Origin: Limnochordaceae bacterium
GTDB taxonomy: Bacteria; Bacillota; Limnochordia; Limnochordales; Geochordaceae
Length of the DNA stretch: 64,000 nucleotides
NCBI GenBank assembly: GCA_014896295.1
Contig: JADBKR010000004.1
Location: 1-64,000, forward strand
Reading direction: 5' to 3'
The translations under genes and the position numbers were made by a program. A model generated the notes under the pieces. That model saw nothing but the letters and a program-made list of their open reading frames with translations, was not told where the DNA came from and did not search any database. The first letter of the stretch is position 1, and each line of letters begins with the position of its first letter. Below are positions 36,885 through 46,472 of this stretch, piece by piece.

Positions 36885-37754
36885 GCCACCTGCCCCCCTC
36901 GCACGTAGCGGAAGTTGAGCAGGCTGAAGAGCAAGCTCACGACGGCCAGCACCAGGCTGGCCGCGGCCGCCTCGCCGTAGCGGAAGTCCTGGAACGCTTT
37001 GGAGTAGATGTAGTACATGGCGGTGTACGTGGAGCCCGCCGGCCCGCCGCCGGTCATGACGAAGATCTCCTCGAAGACCTTGATGGCGCTGATGGTGGAG
37101 AGCAGGCTGCACAACAGGATGACGGGTCGCAAGAGCGGCAGCGTGATGCGCCAGAAGACCGTCCACCGCCCCGCTCCGTCGATGAGGGCCGCCTCCTCGT
37201 AGGTGCGGTCGATGGACTGGAGCCCGGCCAGGTACAGCACCATGTAATAGCCGAAGCCTTTCCACAGCGTGACGAACATGACCGCGTACAACGCCACCGC
37301 CGGCCGGTTGAGGAAGTTGACCGGGCGGTCGAGCAGCCCCAGGCCCCTCAGCACCCAGTTGACCGGCCCGTACTGGTCGTACATCCAGCCCCACATGATG
37401 CCGACCACGGCGAAGCTGGTCACGACCGGCACGTAGTAGGCGGCGCGGAAGAGAGCGATGCCGGGCAGTCTCCGGTTGACGAGCACCGCCGCCCCGATGG
37501 CCGCCAGCTGGATGATCGGCACCACCAGCACGTACCGCAGCGAGTTGGAGAGCCCTGGTCCAGAAGTCCGTTTCTCCTGCGAGCTCCCGGAAGTTGTCGA
37601 GCCCGACCCACTGGGGTGGCGTGATGACGTTGTACCGGGCGAACCCCAGATAGGTGCCGAACGCCATGGGCCAGAAGGTGTAAACCCCCATCAACACCAG
37701 GGCCGGCAGCAAGAACCCGTAGGCGATGAGCGTCGTGCGAAGCTGAGACCTCAT
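36881..37754 (-). CDS. Sugar ABC transporter permease (MalF type), one frame break
   Basis: About 290 residues. It starts at ATG 37754 (MRSQLRTTLIAYGFLLPALV) and reads to DFWT. One extra base near 37557 shifts to the frame with SLRYVLVVPIIQLAAIGAAV and the rest of the protein. The EAA loop is YEEAALIDGAGRWTVFWRIT, followed by FEEIFVMTGGGPAGST. In the present sequence the GH20 frame runs into this gene without a stop; ATGA at 37754-37751 suggests the true GH20 stop overlaps this start. Partner of the permease at 35953-36884. Confidence 0.88.
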
Positions 37755-39945
37755 GGCTCCCGGACGCCGCCCTCTCCGCCCGCCGCCGCCGGTGGGCGGG
37801 AGGGGCGGCACCTCGTCGAGCAACGTCATGCCCAGCACCGCCGGGCTCGTCCAGCGGCTTGCGCCCTCCACCGTCAGCGAGGCGATGGTGCGGGACGGGT
37901 ACGGATTGGGAATGACCAGTACGTCGGCCCCGACCTCGAGGCCCCCTGCGGTCTTGCCCCGCCAGGCCGGGTAGCGGCGCAGCGACTCCACGGGGAGGTC
38001 GGTCCAGGCCGCGATCTCCCGCCCGTAGCGCAGTGGCACCGTCAACCGGCTTCCGTCCTCGTAGCGCAGGACGTAGCTCCCGACCAGCTGCCCGGGGCCC
38101 GGCGCTCCCCACCCTGACGTGTGCAGCACGGCCACGGCCGCTGCCCGGGCATGGAGAGGGATGGTGACGGCCTCCGGCAGCTGACGGGCTGCCCCCCGCT
38201 CCGTGCGCACCATGACCGCCCCGCTCAGGTCAAACCGGTACGGGCCGAGCTTCACCGTCCGGCCCTTCGGCTGCGCCTGCCCTGCCGCCCCTGCGGCCTG
38301 TGCGTCCCGCCCTGCCACGAGCGCCGACCAGTCGTACTCGGGCCCCTTGCCCAGCCAGCCGCTCCCGTCGGGATCGACGAGGCTGCGCGTGGCAAACGGG
38401 CTCAGGTCGACGAGATGCCCCCGGATGGGCCGGTACGGCGCCGGCGCCCACGCGTCCGCGTAAAGCCGGGTCGCCACGTCGTCGGGGACGGGAGCGTCGG
38501 GGTTCCAGAAGCTCGCCGCCGCTCGAACGTACGCCACGGCCTGCTCGGCGTTGCCGTCGAGCACCGTACGGTTGCCCCATTGCCCGGTCCAGCGGGTCTG
38601 GATCATCCCCATGGCGCCGTCCTGCAGCGCGCTGCGGGCAAAGCTCTCGGCGTTGCCCGGCTGGGACCACGTCGCCCCGATGACCCGGAAACCGGCCTGC
38701 CGTATCTGCCGCACCGAGACGAAATCGTCCCCCGGCAGGTAGTGCCAGTCGGTGATCACGATGTCCTTGGGGAGCTGCGGCACGATCTCCGGCGCCGCGT
38801 CCGAGAAGGCCGCGTCCTGCCACATCATGACGCCGACGCCCCGTGCTTTCAGGTGGCGATACAGGCGCAAGACGTCCTGCACGAAAAGCCGGTCGAAGCC
38901 GACGGCCCTCGCCTCGTCCGTGGCGGGGAAGCGGCAAACGCTGCGCACCTCGTCGTGTCCGATGTGCACCCACCGGGCCCCGAACGCCTCCACCGCCTCG
39001 TCGAGCACCGGCAGCACGACCTCGTACGTGCGAGGGTTGAGGGGGTCGTAGGCGAACGGCTCGGGACAGGCGGGATCGTGCAGCAGGTCCCGGTTCTTGC
39101 CGCCGTAGAAAAGCCACTGGGCATGCCCCAACAGCTCGATGAGCGGGATGGGCTCCAGCCCGAGCTGCCGGGCCAGGGCCGCCACCCGTCTCGCCTCGTC
39201 CTTGCTCGCACCGAGGGGGTGCCAGATGTCCCGCGTCGACTCCCACTTCACGTAGTCCGCCATGACCAGGACGGCATTGAACTTGTAGGCGGCCAGCATC
39301 TCGAGCAGGCGGTCGTTGATGGGGCGAGAGAAGGCATCCAGGTAGATCATGGCGCCCCGGAAGGCAAACGCCGGCCAGTCCGCGATACGGGCGAACCGCA
39401 GGGCCGGCCCTTGCTGCGAACGGACCAGGAGCTGGCGCAGCGTCTGCGCGCCCCAGTACGCTCCCGCCTCGTCGGCCCCGGCGACCCACGCGCCCTGCTC
39501 ATCCACCACAAGCGCGTACCCCTCGGGCCGGTCCGCTTCCAAGCCCGACGCCTTGATCCTCTCCGCCAGGTCGGGATGCTCCCGGGTTCCGAGGACGATC
39601 TCCGGCCCCCGGCGGCCATCCGGCGAGGTGGTCACGGGCAGCTCGAACCCGAAGCGCCGCGCCACCTCCGCCTGCACGACCCGCGCCGCTTCTTGCAAGC
39701 GGGCCCCTTCCCCTGCCACCCGGATACGGGCATCGCGGAGCCCCAGGCTTCCCCGTGGGAATTGCGCCTGCCGCGGCGCCGGCACGAGCAGGGGCTGATC
39801 CTCATCGGACGGCGCCTGCATCGAACGCTGCCGCCTCCGGGGTCAGCGCCGCCGGAGCCGGCGCCGGCGCGGCAACCAGGCTGAGGTTCGCCCACGCCAG
39901 GGCGGCACCGGCCCCTGCCAGCGCCACTGCGGCCAGTCGCCTCAC
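37751..39945 (-). CDS. Secreted GH20 beta-N-acetylhexosaminidase, frame break after signal peptide
   Basis: About 731 residues. Family 20 enzymes remove terminal beta-GlcNAc or GalNAc by substrate-assisted catalysis. A signal peptide (VRRLAAVALAGAGAALAWAN) starts at GTG 39945, overlapping the preceding stop. It is in a different frame from the enzyme; an indel between 39804 and 39845 joins them. The N-terminal GH20b domain spans about residues 55-175. The catalytic barrel carries the Asp-Glu pair in WVHIGHDEV and the WQDAAFSD, WHYLPGDD and WTGQWGNRTV blocks. The C-terminal third is a beta-rich domain. A second indel near 37760-37810 probably hides the stop. Located between a binding-protein gene and its permeases, it likely trims chitin- or glycan-derived oligosaccharides outside the cytoplasm. 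Confidence 0.88.
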
Positions 39946-41240
39946 AACTCGGCGTTCCATATGCGGACGATCTCGTCGAGGGCTTGCTTCACCGGCTTCC
40001 CGCCGAAGAAGGCGGCCTCCACGTTGTCCTTGAACGCCTTGAACAGCTTGGAGGCGTTGGGCACGTGCACCGTCAGGTCCTGGGCGTACTGGAGCTGCGC
40101 CGCGTCCGCCACGCGGGCCTGGTCGGCGGCGGTCGGGCCGCCCTTGGTGAAGAACGGATCCCTGGCGGCCTTGATGGTGCTCGGGAACGTGTTGGACGCC
40201 TTCGCGAACGCCAGCTGGTGGGCGTCATCGGTGGCGAACAGCGCGAACTCCACCGCCAGCTCCTTGTTGCGGGTGTTGACCGGCACCGAGAACCCCATGA
40301 GCGGGGTATGGATCACCCGGCCCTCGTCGAGCGGGTAGGCGGCCGCCCGGGTCGACTCGTAGATGGCCGGGTTGTCCTTCTGCACCCGGATCAAGAACTG
40401 CGGCCCCGTCAGGAGCATCCCGAGCCGCCCTGCGGTGTACAGCTCCGTGGCTCCGAGATAACCCCGGCGCATGGTATCTTCCGGGATGTAATCCTGCTTG
40501 AACAGGTCCACGTACTGCTCCACCAGCTTCACGTGCTCCGGCGAGTTGAACAGCGCCCGGCTGCCGCTTTCGTCCAGGACGGGAAGTCCCGCCTCCTGGA
40601 AGACGAAGAGGAAGTTGACCCCGTTGATGTTGGGCATGAAGCCGTACAGCCCGGTCTTGTCCTTGATGCGTTTGGCTGCCTCTATCATGCCTTCCACGGT
40701 GGTAGGAGGGCGCTCCGGGTCGAGCCCTGCCTTCCGGAAAATCTCCACGTTGTACGCCATGACCTTGGGTGCCCAGTACCACGGCGCGCCGTAGATGACG
40801 TCGCCGTCCTTGAACGTCGCCAGAGCCCTGGGGAAGTAGACGCTCCATGCCTGTTTGGGCGCGTACTTGCCCAGATCCAGGAGGGCCCCCTGCTGGTACA
40901 GCTGCACGGCGGTGTCCGAGTTCAAGTTGACGACGTCCGGGGCGGTGCCGGCCGCGATGGCCGACAGCAGCTTCTGCTGGATCGCCTGGATGGGCACGTC
41001 CGTCCACTTGACCTGGACGCCGGGATGCGATGCCTCGAACTCAGAGGCCAGCTGCCGCATCTCGTTGTCGAAAAACGGGCTGAGCGAGATGGTCCAAAAC
41101 TCGATCTGGCGCGCTGCGCCGGCACGAGCGGCGGGAAGCGCCCCGCCGGCGGCCGGCCAGGCGCCCGCCAGCGCCACCGCCGCGATCGCCCCGACCGCCA
41201 CCCGTGCAAGCTTACCGCCCGGCCCTGTCCGTTGCCTCAT
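39942..41240 (-). CDS. Sugar ABC transporter substrate-binding protein (CUT1 type)
   Basis: A 432-residue binding protein. The signal peptide has a basic start (RQRTGPGGKLARVAVGAIAA) and Ala-rich region with no lipobox cysteine. The mature part begins near RQIEFWTISLSPFFDNEM and has NLNSDTAVQLYQQGALLDL, YGAPWYWAPKVMAYNVEIF and TPLMGFSVPVNTRNKELAVE, typical of SBP family 1. ATG 41240 is the start, and its stop overlaps the GH20 start. It serves the permeases at 36881 and 35953. The GH20 gene between them suggests an N-acetylhexosamine-containing oligosaccharide as ligand. Confidence 0.92.
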   Translation of the reverse strand: MRQRTGPGGKLARVAVGAIAAVALAGAWPAAGGALPAARAGAARQIEFWTISLSPFFDNEMRQLASEFEASHPGVQVKWTDVPIQAIQQKLLSAIAAGTAPDVVNLNSDTAVQLYQQGALLDLGKYAPKQAWSVYFPRALATFKDGDVIYGAPWYWAPKVMAYNVEIFRKAGLDPERPPTTVEGMIEAAKRIKDKTGLYGFMPNINGVNFLFVFQEAGLPVLDESGSRALFNSPEHVKLVEQYVDLFKQDYIPEDTMRRGYLGATELYTAGRLGMLLTGPQFLIRVQKDNPAIYESTRAAAYPLDEGRVIHTPLMGFSVPVNTRNKELAVEFALFATDDAHQLAFAKASNTFPSTIKAARDPFFTKGGPTAADQARVADAAQLQYAQDLTVHVPNASKLFKAFKDNVEAAFFGGKPVKQALDEIVRIWNAEL

Positions 41241-41273
41241 GGTGCCGATCTCCCCCCTGACTGGCCTGGCCCG

Positions 41274-42905
41274 TCATGGGCCGCCGTCGATCCGCACCCC
41301 CAGAGCCACCTCGAACAGGCGGTCCCAGGGGAAATCGACCCGCTCGACCCGGATCCGGGGCGAGCCCGAAGCCGCACCCGGCCAGCGATCCATCGTCGCC
41401 TGAAGCCGCTCCCGCGCTCGCTCGGCGAGGGCCTCGCGGTGGCTGCCCAGGGCGTACGGCGACACGCCGAGCCGAACGGCAGCTTCGACCAGTTCCTGGC
41501 GGACGAGGGCCTGATAGCCCCAGTCTTCGGTAAACCGGAGCGCCAGGAAGCTGCGGTGCGCCCGTTCGCTGGCCACCCGCTCGTCGCCGCCGAGTCCCCG
41601 CGCCACCAGCCGAAGCGCAGCATGGGCGAGGGCCGTCCCGATGGTGTTGCTGGCCGTGTTCCACCCGGCGTATGCTCCCAGGGCCCATGGAGATAGGTAC
41701 GCCGGGAGCATCTCCACGAGCTCCCGGTCCGCACCGTTGGCGTAGGCAACGTCGGCCAGCGCCGCCGGCCGCTCCGGCCGCCTCTCCAGGGCGTCCTGCA
41801 AGGCCTCCAGAAACTCCGGCAGGTTGCGGCCCTTGCCCACCGACTCGCCCGGAAGGGCCTGCAGCGGGGCTTCGTGCTGCGGCCCATCGGGACTGTTGAC
41901 GAACAAAGCCAGCTCGCTCTCGCCGAAATCGGGGCTCAACAGGGCGCCGAGGGCCGTTACGTGCCCCTTGATTCCTTCCATGAGCGGCCGATCTTCGTAA
42001 AGCGGCACGACCCCGGGGCCCGCGGTCGACGAAAACCGCACCCCGACGCGGGGCCGCAAGCCCCGATCCCGCAGCGCCTGCCGGGCGAGGAGCACCAGGG
42101 CGGTCTCGTCCGCGCCCGGGTGGATGCGGACCCTGCGGTGCACCCCCCGCTGCGCCACCAACGCCGCCAGCGCCTGCTGCTCCCTGGCGTGCAGACCGAT
42201 GGGCGGGCTGTCGTCCTGGGTGAGGACGAGGAAATCCACCACCCCTTCGGCCACGAGCTCCACCAGCGCCCGGTTGACCTGGTGGTTACGCGCTCGCCGC
42301 CAGCGCCAGTCCTGCCGCACGCCGGCCGGGACCTCCGCCTCGAGCGCGGCGCGCCGGGCCACGACCCCATCGAAGTCGAGCGCTCCGAGCTCCTGCGCCA
42401 CCACCGGCGGCAAATGGGCCTCCCCGCCCTTTCGCAACGCCTCCCACGCCCGCGGACCGAGCTCGACCGCATGCTCCGCCACAGAGAGCACGTAGAGGCG
42501 CCTGCCGTAGCTGGCCCAGTACGCCGGCTCCTCGTCGTCGCTGTCATATCCCGGCGTCCGCAGGATCACGCTCTGGACGAAGATGGGCAGCTCGGGGCGG
42601 CGCTGGCGGATCCGGCGCAAGGCATCCAGACGCTTCAGCGCTTCCTCCTCGCTGACCCCCACGACGCGAGACGGGATGAGACCGCCGAAAGCCAGCGTCT
42701 CTGCCGCCACGATCAGCCCGTCCGCGCGCTCGGCCTCGGCACGGAGCCAATCGCCCAGGAGACGGGTATCCGCAGGCTCTTTCTTGCGGCCCATGAGCTC
42801 TTTCGGGGGTACGGCCACTTCGATGCCCGCCACGGCCCCCAGCATCACGGGGTAGGCGTGGTTGCACGGCCGCTCGTCCAGCGGCAGCAGGGCGACGCGC
42901 CTCAC
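41274..42905 (-). CDS. DUF4127 family protein
   Basis: A 543-residue protein of a family without known function. It starts at GTG 42905 with the family hallmark RRVALLPLDERPCN. Other conserved-looking parts are LIVAAETLAFGGLIPSR (residues about 81-97), RARNHQVNRALVELVAEG, DFLVLTQDDSPPIGLHAREQ (about 217-236), HPGADETALVLLAR and AYAGWNTASNTIGTALAHA (about 404-422). No signal peptide or membrane segment is seen, so it is cytoplasmic. The DDS/GLH and GADE elements could bind metal or sugar, but this is speculation. GTGA overlap with the GHL10-like gene upstream and a 33-bp gap to the binding-protein gene downstream tie it to amino-sugar uptake. Confidence 0.86.
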   Translation of the reverse strand: MRRVALLPLDERPCNHAYPVMLGAVAGIEVAVPPKELMGRKKEPADTRLLGDWLRAEAERADGLIVAAETLAFGGLIPSRVVGVSEEEALKRLDALRRIRQRRPELPIFVQSVILRTPGYDSDDEEPAYWASYGRRLYVLSVAEHAVELGPRAWEALRKGGEAHLPPVVAQELGALDFDGVVARRAALEAEVPAGVRQDWRWRRARNHQVNRALVELVAEGVVDFLVLTQDDSPPIGLHAREQQALAALVAQRGVHRRVRIHPGADETALVLLARQALRDRGLRPRVGVRFSSTAGPGVVPLYEDRPLMEGIKGHVTALGALLSPDFGESELALFVNSPDGPQHEAPLQALPGESVGKGRNLPEFLEALQDALERRPERPAALADVAYANGADRELVEMLPAYLSPWALGAYAGWNTASNTIGTALAHAALRLVARGLGGDERVASERAHRSFLALRFTEDWGYQALVRQELVEAAVRLGVSPYALGSHREALAERARERLQATMDRWPGAASGSPRIRVERVDFPWDRLFEVALGVRIDGGP

Positions 42906-44190
42906 AGCCGCAAAGCCTCCCCGATCGCGTCCCACCATCCCCACTCCTCGACGTGGGACGCGTCGAAGACCATCACGCCGTCGCTCGCCTCCCGGCACAC
43001 GCCGGATGGCCTCCTGGGCCCGTCGTGGGCGTCCCCGGTACTGCTCCAGGTAGATGCCGGCGTAGGTGGGCCGCACCCGGCCCGTCACCGCGTCCACCAG
43101 GCGGGCAGCCCCTTCGACGCTCTTCCACTCAGCCCCTTCGGCCTCGTGCCGGTAGACTTGCGGGTAGTAGTTGCCGGAGAAGAAGAGGTCGAGGATCTCG
43201 GCGTACCCGGTGGCCGAGTACCCCCTGGGGATCAGGGGCCGCACGTCCGGCACCACGTGCTCCAGCGCAGAAGCGAGGGCGGCGCTGGCCCAGTTGACGC
43301 CCACCTCATGGTAGACGGGATACCAGCTGCCCGCATACGCCCCGAGCAGCGCGCCTGGCCGTGTGCCGGACACCGTGCGGCGGGCCGCTTCCATCCACTC
43401 CCGGATCACCTGCGCCCGCAGCTGGAGCCAGGCGCCGTACCAAGGCCCGGGGCGGATCCAGCGGCCGTCCGTGGTGCGGACGGCCCCGGACCCTGTCCTC
43501 GTGGGCCGCTGCTCCCTCGCCGCCAGAAGCTGCGCCCGGATCGGCTTCCTCGTAAACGTCTTCGGGCCAGCGGGCAACCGCCCGCCCCACCAGCGCCTCG
43601 AGCCGGCGGCGCGTATGCTCCCCGAAGTCGGCCACGATCCCCGGGTAACGAGCCCGATCCAGCACGATCCCCGCGACCGGGTAGGCCGCCAGGATTTCCC
43701 GCAGGATCCCGAGTTCGTACGCCTGCACCTCAGGGTTGGCCGGGTCGACGAACGCCCAGCGCTCCTCCGCGAAGCGGGTGAGCCGATCGAGGCGCCCCTC
43801 CCGGTACGCGACGACTTCCCATCCCGCCCGCGCCGGATCGCCCGCCAGCAGGCCACGCAGCCGGCCCTCGTGGACCGCCCCCTCGCAAAAGACGTTGACG
43901 GAGGCGAAAAGCTCGAGCGCCTCCCGGTAGGCCATCTCGACGGCCGTACCCAGCAAGTCGTAGCCCGCAGGCAACGAAACCCCGGAGCGCCATTGTCGCA
44001 AGACGGGTGCCAGGCGGCTGGGGTAGAGCACCTCCCCGCTCGTCGGCTTGACGTCCACCACCACCGTCGTGAAGCCCGCCTCCCTGGCGCGCCCGAGAAG
44101 CGATCGCAGCCCCTCGGCGCTGCTCGTGCGCGGCAAGTTGGCCGTCGCGTCGATCCAGAGCACGTGGCGTCGGGGATGGGACGAGGCCAT
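42902..44190 (-). CDS. GHL10-like glycoside hydrolase (family 10-like barrel), two frame breaks
   Basis: About 429 residues. The N-terminal part (HVLWIDATANLPRTSSAEGL, FTTVVVDVKPTSGEVLYPSR, WAFVDPANPEVQAYELGILR, AGIVLDRARYPGI) matches GHL10/DUF187-type barrels. One shift near 43530 continues to GAYAGSWYPVYHEVGVNWAS and FFSGNYYPQVYRHE; another near 43000 leads to a C-terminus ASHVEEWGWWDAIGEALRL, whose stop overlaps the DUF4127 start. With the middle frame alone the reading runs on into DUF4127, which I regard as an artefact. ATG 44190 directly abuts the FAD oxidoreductase stop. No signal peptide. GHL10 members act on peptidoglycan or other glycans, but specificity here is unknown. Confidence 0.7.
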
Positions 44191-45572
44191 TCAGACGTAC
44201 GCCCCCTGTTCGCGCAAGATCTGCCGCAGCAGGGCGGCGTCCAGCCCCCGGGGCGTAACGCCCCTGGCGGCGGCCAGTGCGGCGGCCGTCCCGGCCGCCT
44301 GCCCCAGCGAATGGCAGTTGGGCTGGATCCGGATGGCCGACTGGGCCTCGAAGGTGGCCGAAACCGACCGCCCGGCCACCAGCAACCCCTCGACCCCCCT
44401 GGGCAGGAGGCAGCGATACGGGATCTCGTGGAAGTCGCCCTCGGGGGGGCGGCCGCTTCCCAGCACCAGTCCCCCACCTCCCCTGCCGCCGTCCCTCACC
44501 AGGTGGATGTCCACCGGGTAGCGATTGCGGGCCACGGCGTCCTGGAACTTGCGGCCGGTCACGATGTCGTCCAGGGTCAGCACGTAATCGCCGACGATGC
44601 GCCGGCTCTCCCTCACGCCGACCATGGGCGCCACCTGCTGGACGTACGCGCCCTCGCAACCGGGCAGGTACTTGCGAACGAACGCGACGAGCCGCCGGAT
44701 CGCCCGCCGGCCCTCGATCTGGGCCCAGGTGAGGTCCTCGGCGCTCGTCCCATCGACTCGGCGGGCGATACGGGGGCAGTTGAACGCCAGGGCGTCGGGC
44801 CGCCCCGGCACGCTGAAGCACTGGAAGTACTCCCCGTCCGCCTCCAGCAGATCCCCGGCCTCCACCGCTCTGCGGAAGACGTCCTCCAGCACGTGTCCCC
44901 GGCCCCATACCATGGCGGCCTCGAAGTAGGGTGCAGGCCACGGCTGCCCACCCAGGCTCTCGACGAACCGGGCCAGCTTCGGCACGTCGACGCCACCCGC
45001 TATCCAGCGCACGGAAAAGCCTGCCGCTCGCCCTGCTCGCCCCCGCTTCGCATCTCGCACCCTGCACTGGCCGCCACGTCGGCGTCGCCGGTGGCATCCA
45101 CCACGACGCGCGCTCGGATGCGCTGCAGCCCGGACTTGTTGTGCACCAGGACGCCGGTGACCCGACGCGGCCCCCCGTCTGCCGTCTCGACCAGGGCCTC
45201 GATGACGCGGTGTAGTACAGCAGCTGCACTCCCGGCCTCGAGGGCCATCTCCTCGAGGACCGCCTTGAGCGCCTCGGGGTCGAACCAGCCGTCGTTCTCC
45301 GGCGTCGCCCCGCCCCCGCCCATCGTGGCCAGCCGGGCCTTGATCTCGTCGGTGATGCCGCGGTTGAGGTTGGCCTGCCCGAGCCGGTTGGGCATGAGGG
45401 GGGTCACCAGCGCTCCCGTCGCCGTCCCGCCCAGGAAGCCTTGCTCCTCGACCAGCAGCGTGCGCGCCCCGTTGCGGGCCGCGGCGATGGCCGCCACGCT
45501 GCCCGCGGTACCCCCGCCGGCCACCACGACGTCCCATGCCTGTTGTTGGAGCCCGTGCGACTCCATGACCAA
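44191..45572 (-). CDS. FAD-dependent oxidoreductase (FAD_oxidored family), three frame breaks
   Basis: About 460 residues. The N-terminal FAD fold reads WDVVVAGGGTAGSVAAIAAA and LLVEEQGFLGGTATGA. Two compensating indels near 45210 and 45232 mask the segment GVQLLYYTRVIEALVE. A missing T in the run at 45014-45017 separates the N-part from SVRWIAGGVDVPKLARF onward. The C-terminus has IPYRCLLPRGVEGLLVAGRS, the second FAD contact, and NCHSLGQAAGTAAALA. The start is TTG 45572 with GAAGGG upstream, or ATG 45566. This family includes oxidoreductases linked to glycan breakdown loci. It sits between the sugar permease and GHL10 genes, so it may oxidise the imported saccharide before cleavage. That role is inference. 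Confidence 0.84.
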
Positions 45573-45582
45573 GGCTCGCCCT

Positions 45583-46470
45583 TCACCCCTTCAGCCCGGT
45601 AGTGACGACCCCTCGCACGAAGTGCTTCTGGTTGAGCAAGAACACCAACAGTACCGGCAACGTGACCACCAGCGTCGCCGCCATCAGGGGCCCCCACTCC
45701 ACCGTGAACTGGGAGCGGAAGATCTGCAGGCCCAGCTGCACGGTGCGCATACGCTCCTGGCTGGTGATCACCAGCGGCCAGAGGAAGTCGTCCCACACCG
45801 TGGTGAACGAGAAGATGGCCAGCGTACCCAGCACGGGCCGGCTCAACGGCACGTAGATCCGCCAGAAAACGTCCCACTCTCCGGCGCCGTCGACACGGGC
45901 CGCATCACCCAGCTCCTTCGGAATGGAACTGAAGAACTGGCGCGTCAGGAAGACCCCGAACACGCTGATCACATAGGGCAACAAGAGACCCCCATAGCTG
46001 TCGATGAGGCCGGTACCTCCCCGTCCCAGCCAGTCGTTGCCACCCGCCAGCGGGAAAGACTTGACCAGGATGAACAAAGGGATGAGGGTGACGTAGACCG
46101 GGATCATCATCGTGCCCAGGATGGCGAAGAAGAAGAAATCCCGCCCGGGGAAGTCGAGTCTGGCGAACGCGTAGCCGGCCAGAGAGCAGAAGAAGAGGTT
46201 GAGCAGCGTGGCGGTCACAGAGACGAACCCGCTGTTGAAGAAGTAGCGCGCGAAGTCGGTGTAGGCAAACGCGTTGACGAAGTGATCCAGCGTCAGGCGA
46301 CTCGGGATCCACACCGGGGGATAGGCGAAGAGTTCCTCGTTGACCTTGAAGGCACTGACCGCCATCCACGCGAACGGCCCCGCCATGACGACGCTGACCG
46401 CCACGAGCGCCGCGTACGTACCCAGCAACCGTAACGCCCGCACCACCGAGCCTTGCATGCGCCCACCCAC
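45583..46470 (-). CDS. Sugar ABC transporter permease (MalG type)
   Basis: A 295-residue permease. Six membrane segments begin with LLGTYAALVAVSVVMAGPFA. The EAA loop is LGDAARVDGAGEWDVFWRIY, and the protein ends HFVRGVVTTGLKG. GTG 46470 has GGAG five bases upstream; ATG 46458 is an alternative. It follows its partner permease by two bases and precedes the FAD oxidoreductase gene by ten. It forms a CUT1 importer with 46473-47447 and the binding protein at 47488-48741; no ATPase is present. Confidence 0.92.
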   Translation of the reverse strand: MGGRMQGSVVRALRLLGTYAALVAVSVVMAGPFAWMAVSAFKVNEELFAYPPVWIPSRLTLDHFVNAFAYTDFARYFFNSGFVSVTATLLNLFFCSLAGYAFARLDFPGRDFFFFAILGTMMIPVYVTLIPLFILVKSFPLAGGNDWLGRGGTGLIDSYGGLLLPYVISVFGVFLTRQFFSSIPKELGDAARVDGAGEWDVFWRIYVPLSRPVLGTLAIFSFTTVWDDFLWPLVITSQERMRTVQLGLQIFRSQFTVEWGPLMAATLVVTLPVLLVFLLNQKHFVRGVVTTGLKG

Positions 46471-46472
46471 CG

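Noticed and set aside
36312-39821. GH20-permease fusion protein
   Set aside because: The frame runs through only because of probable indels; an ATGA stop/start overlap at 37751-37754 marks two genes.
41274-44477. GHL10-DUF4127 fusion protein
   Set aside because: The natural C-terminus of the GHL10-like protein is in another frame and stops exactly over the DUF4127 GTG, so they are two coupled genes.
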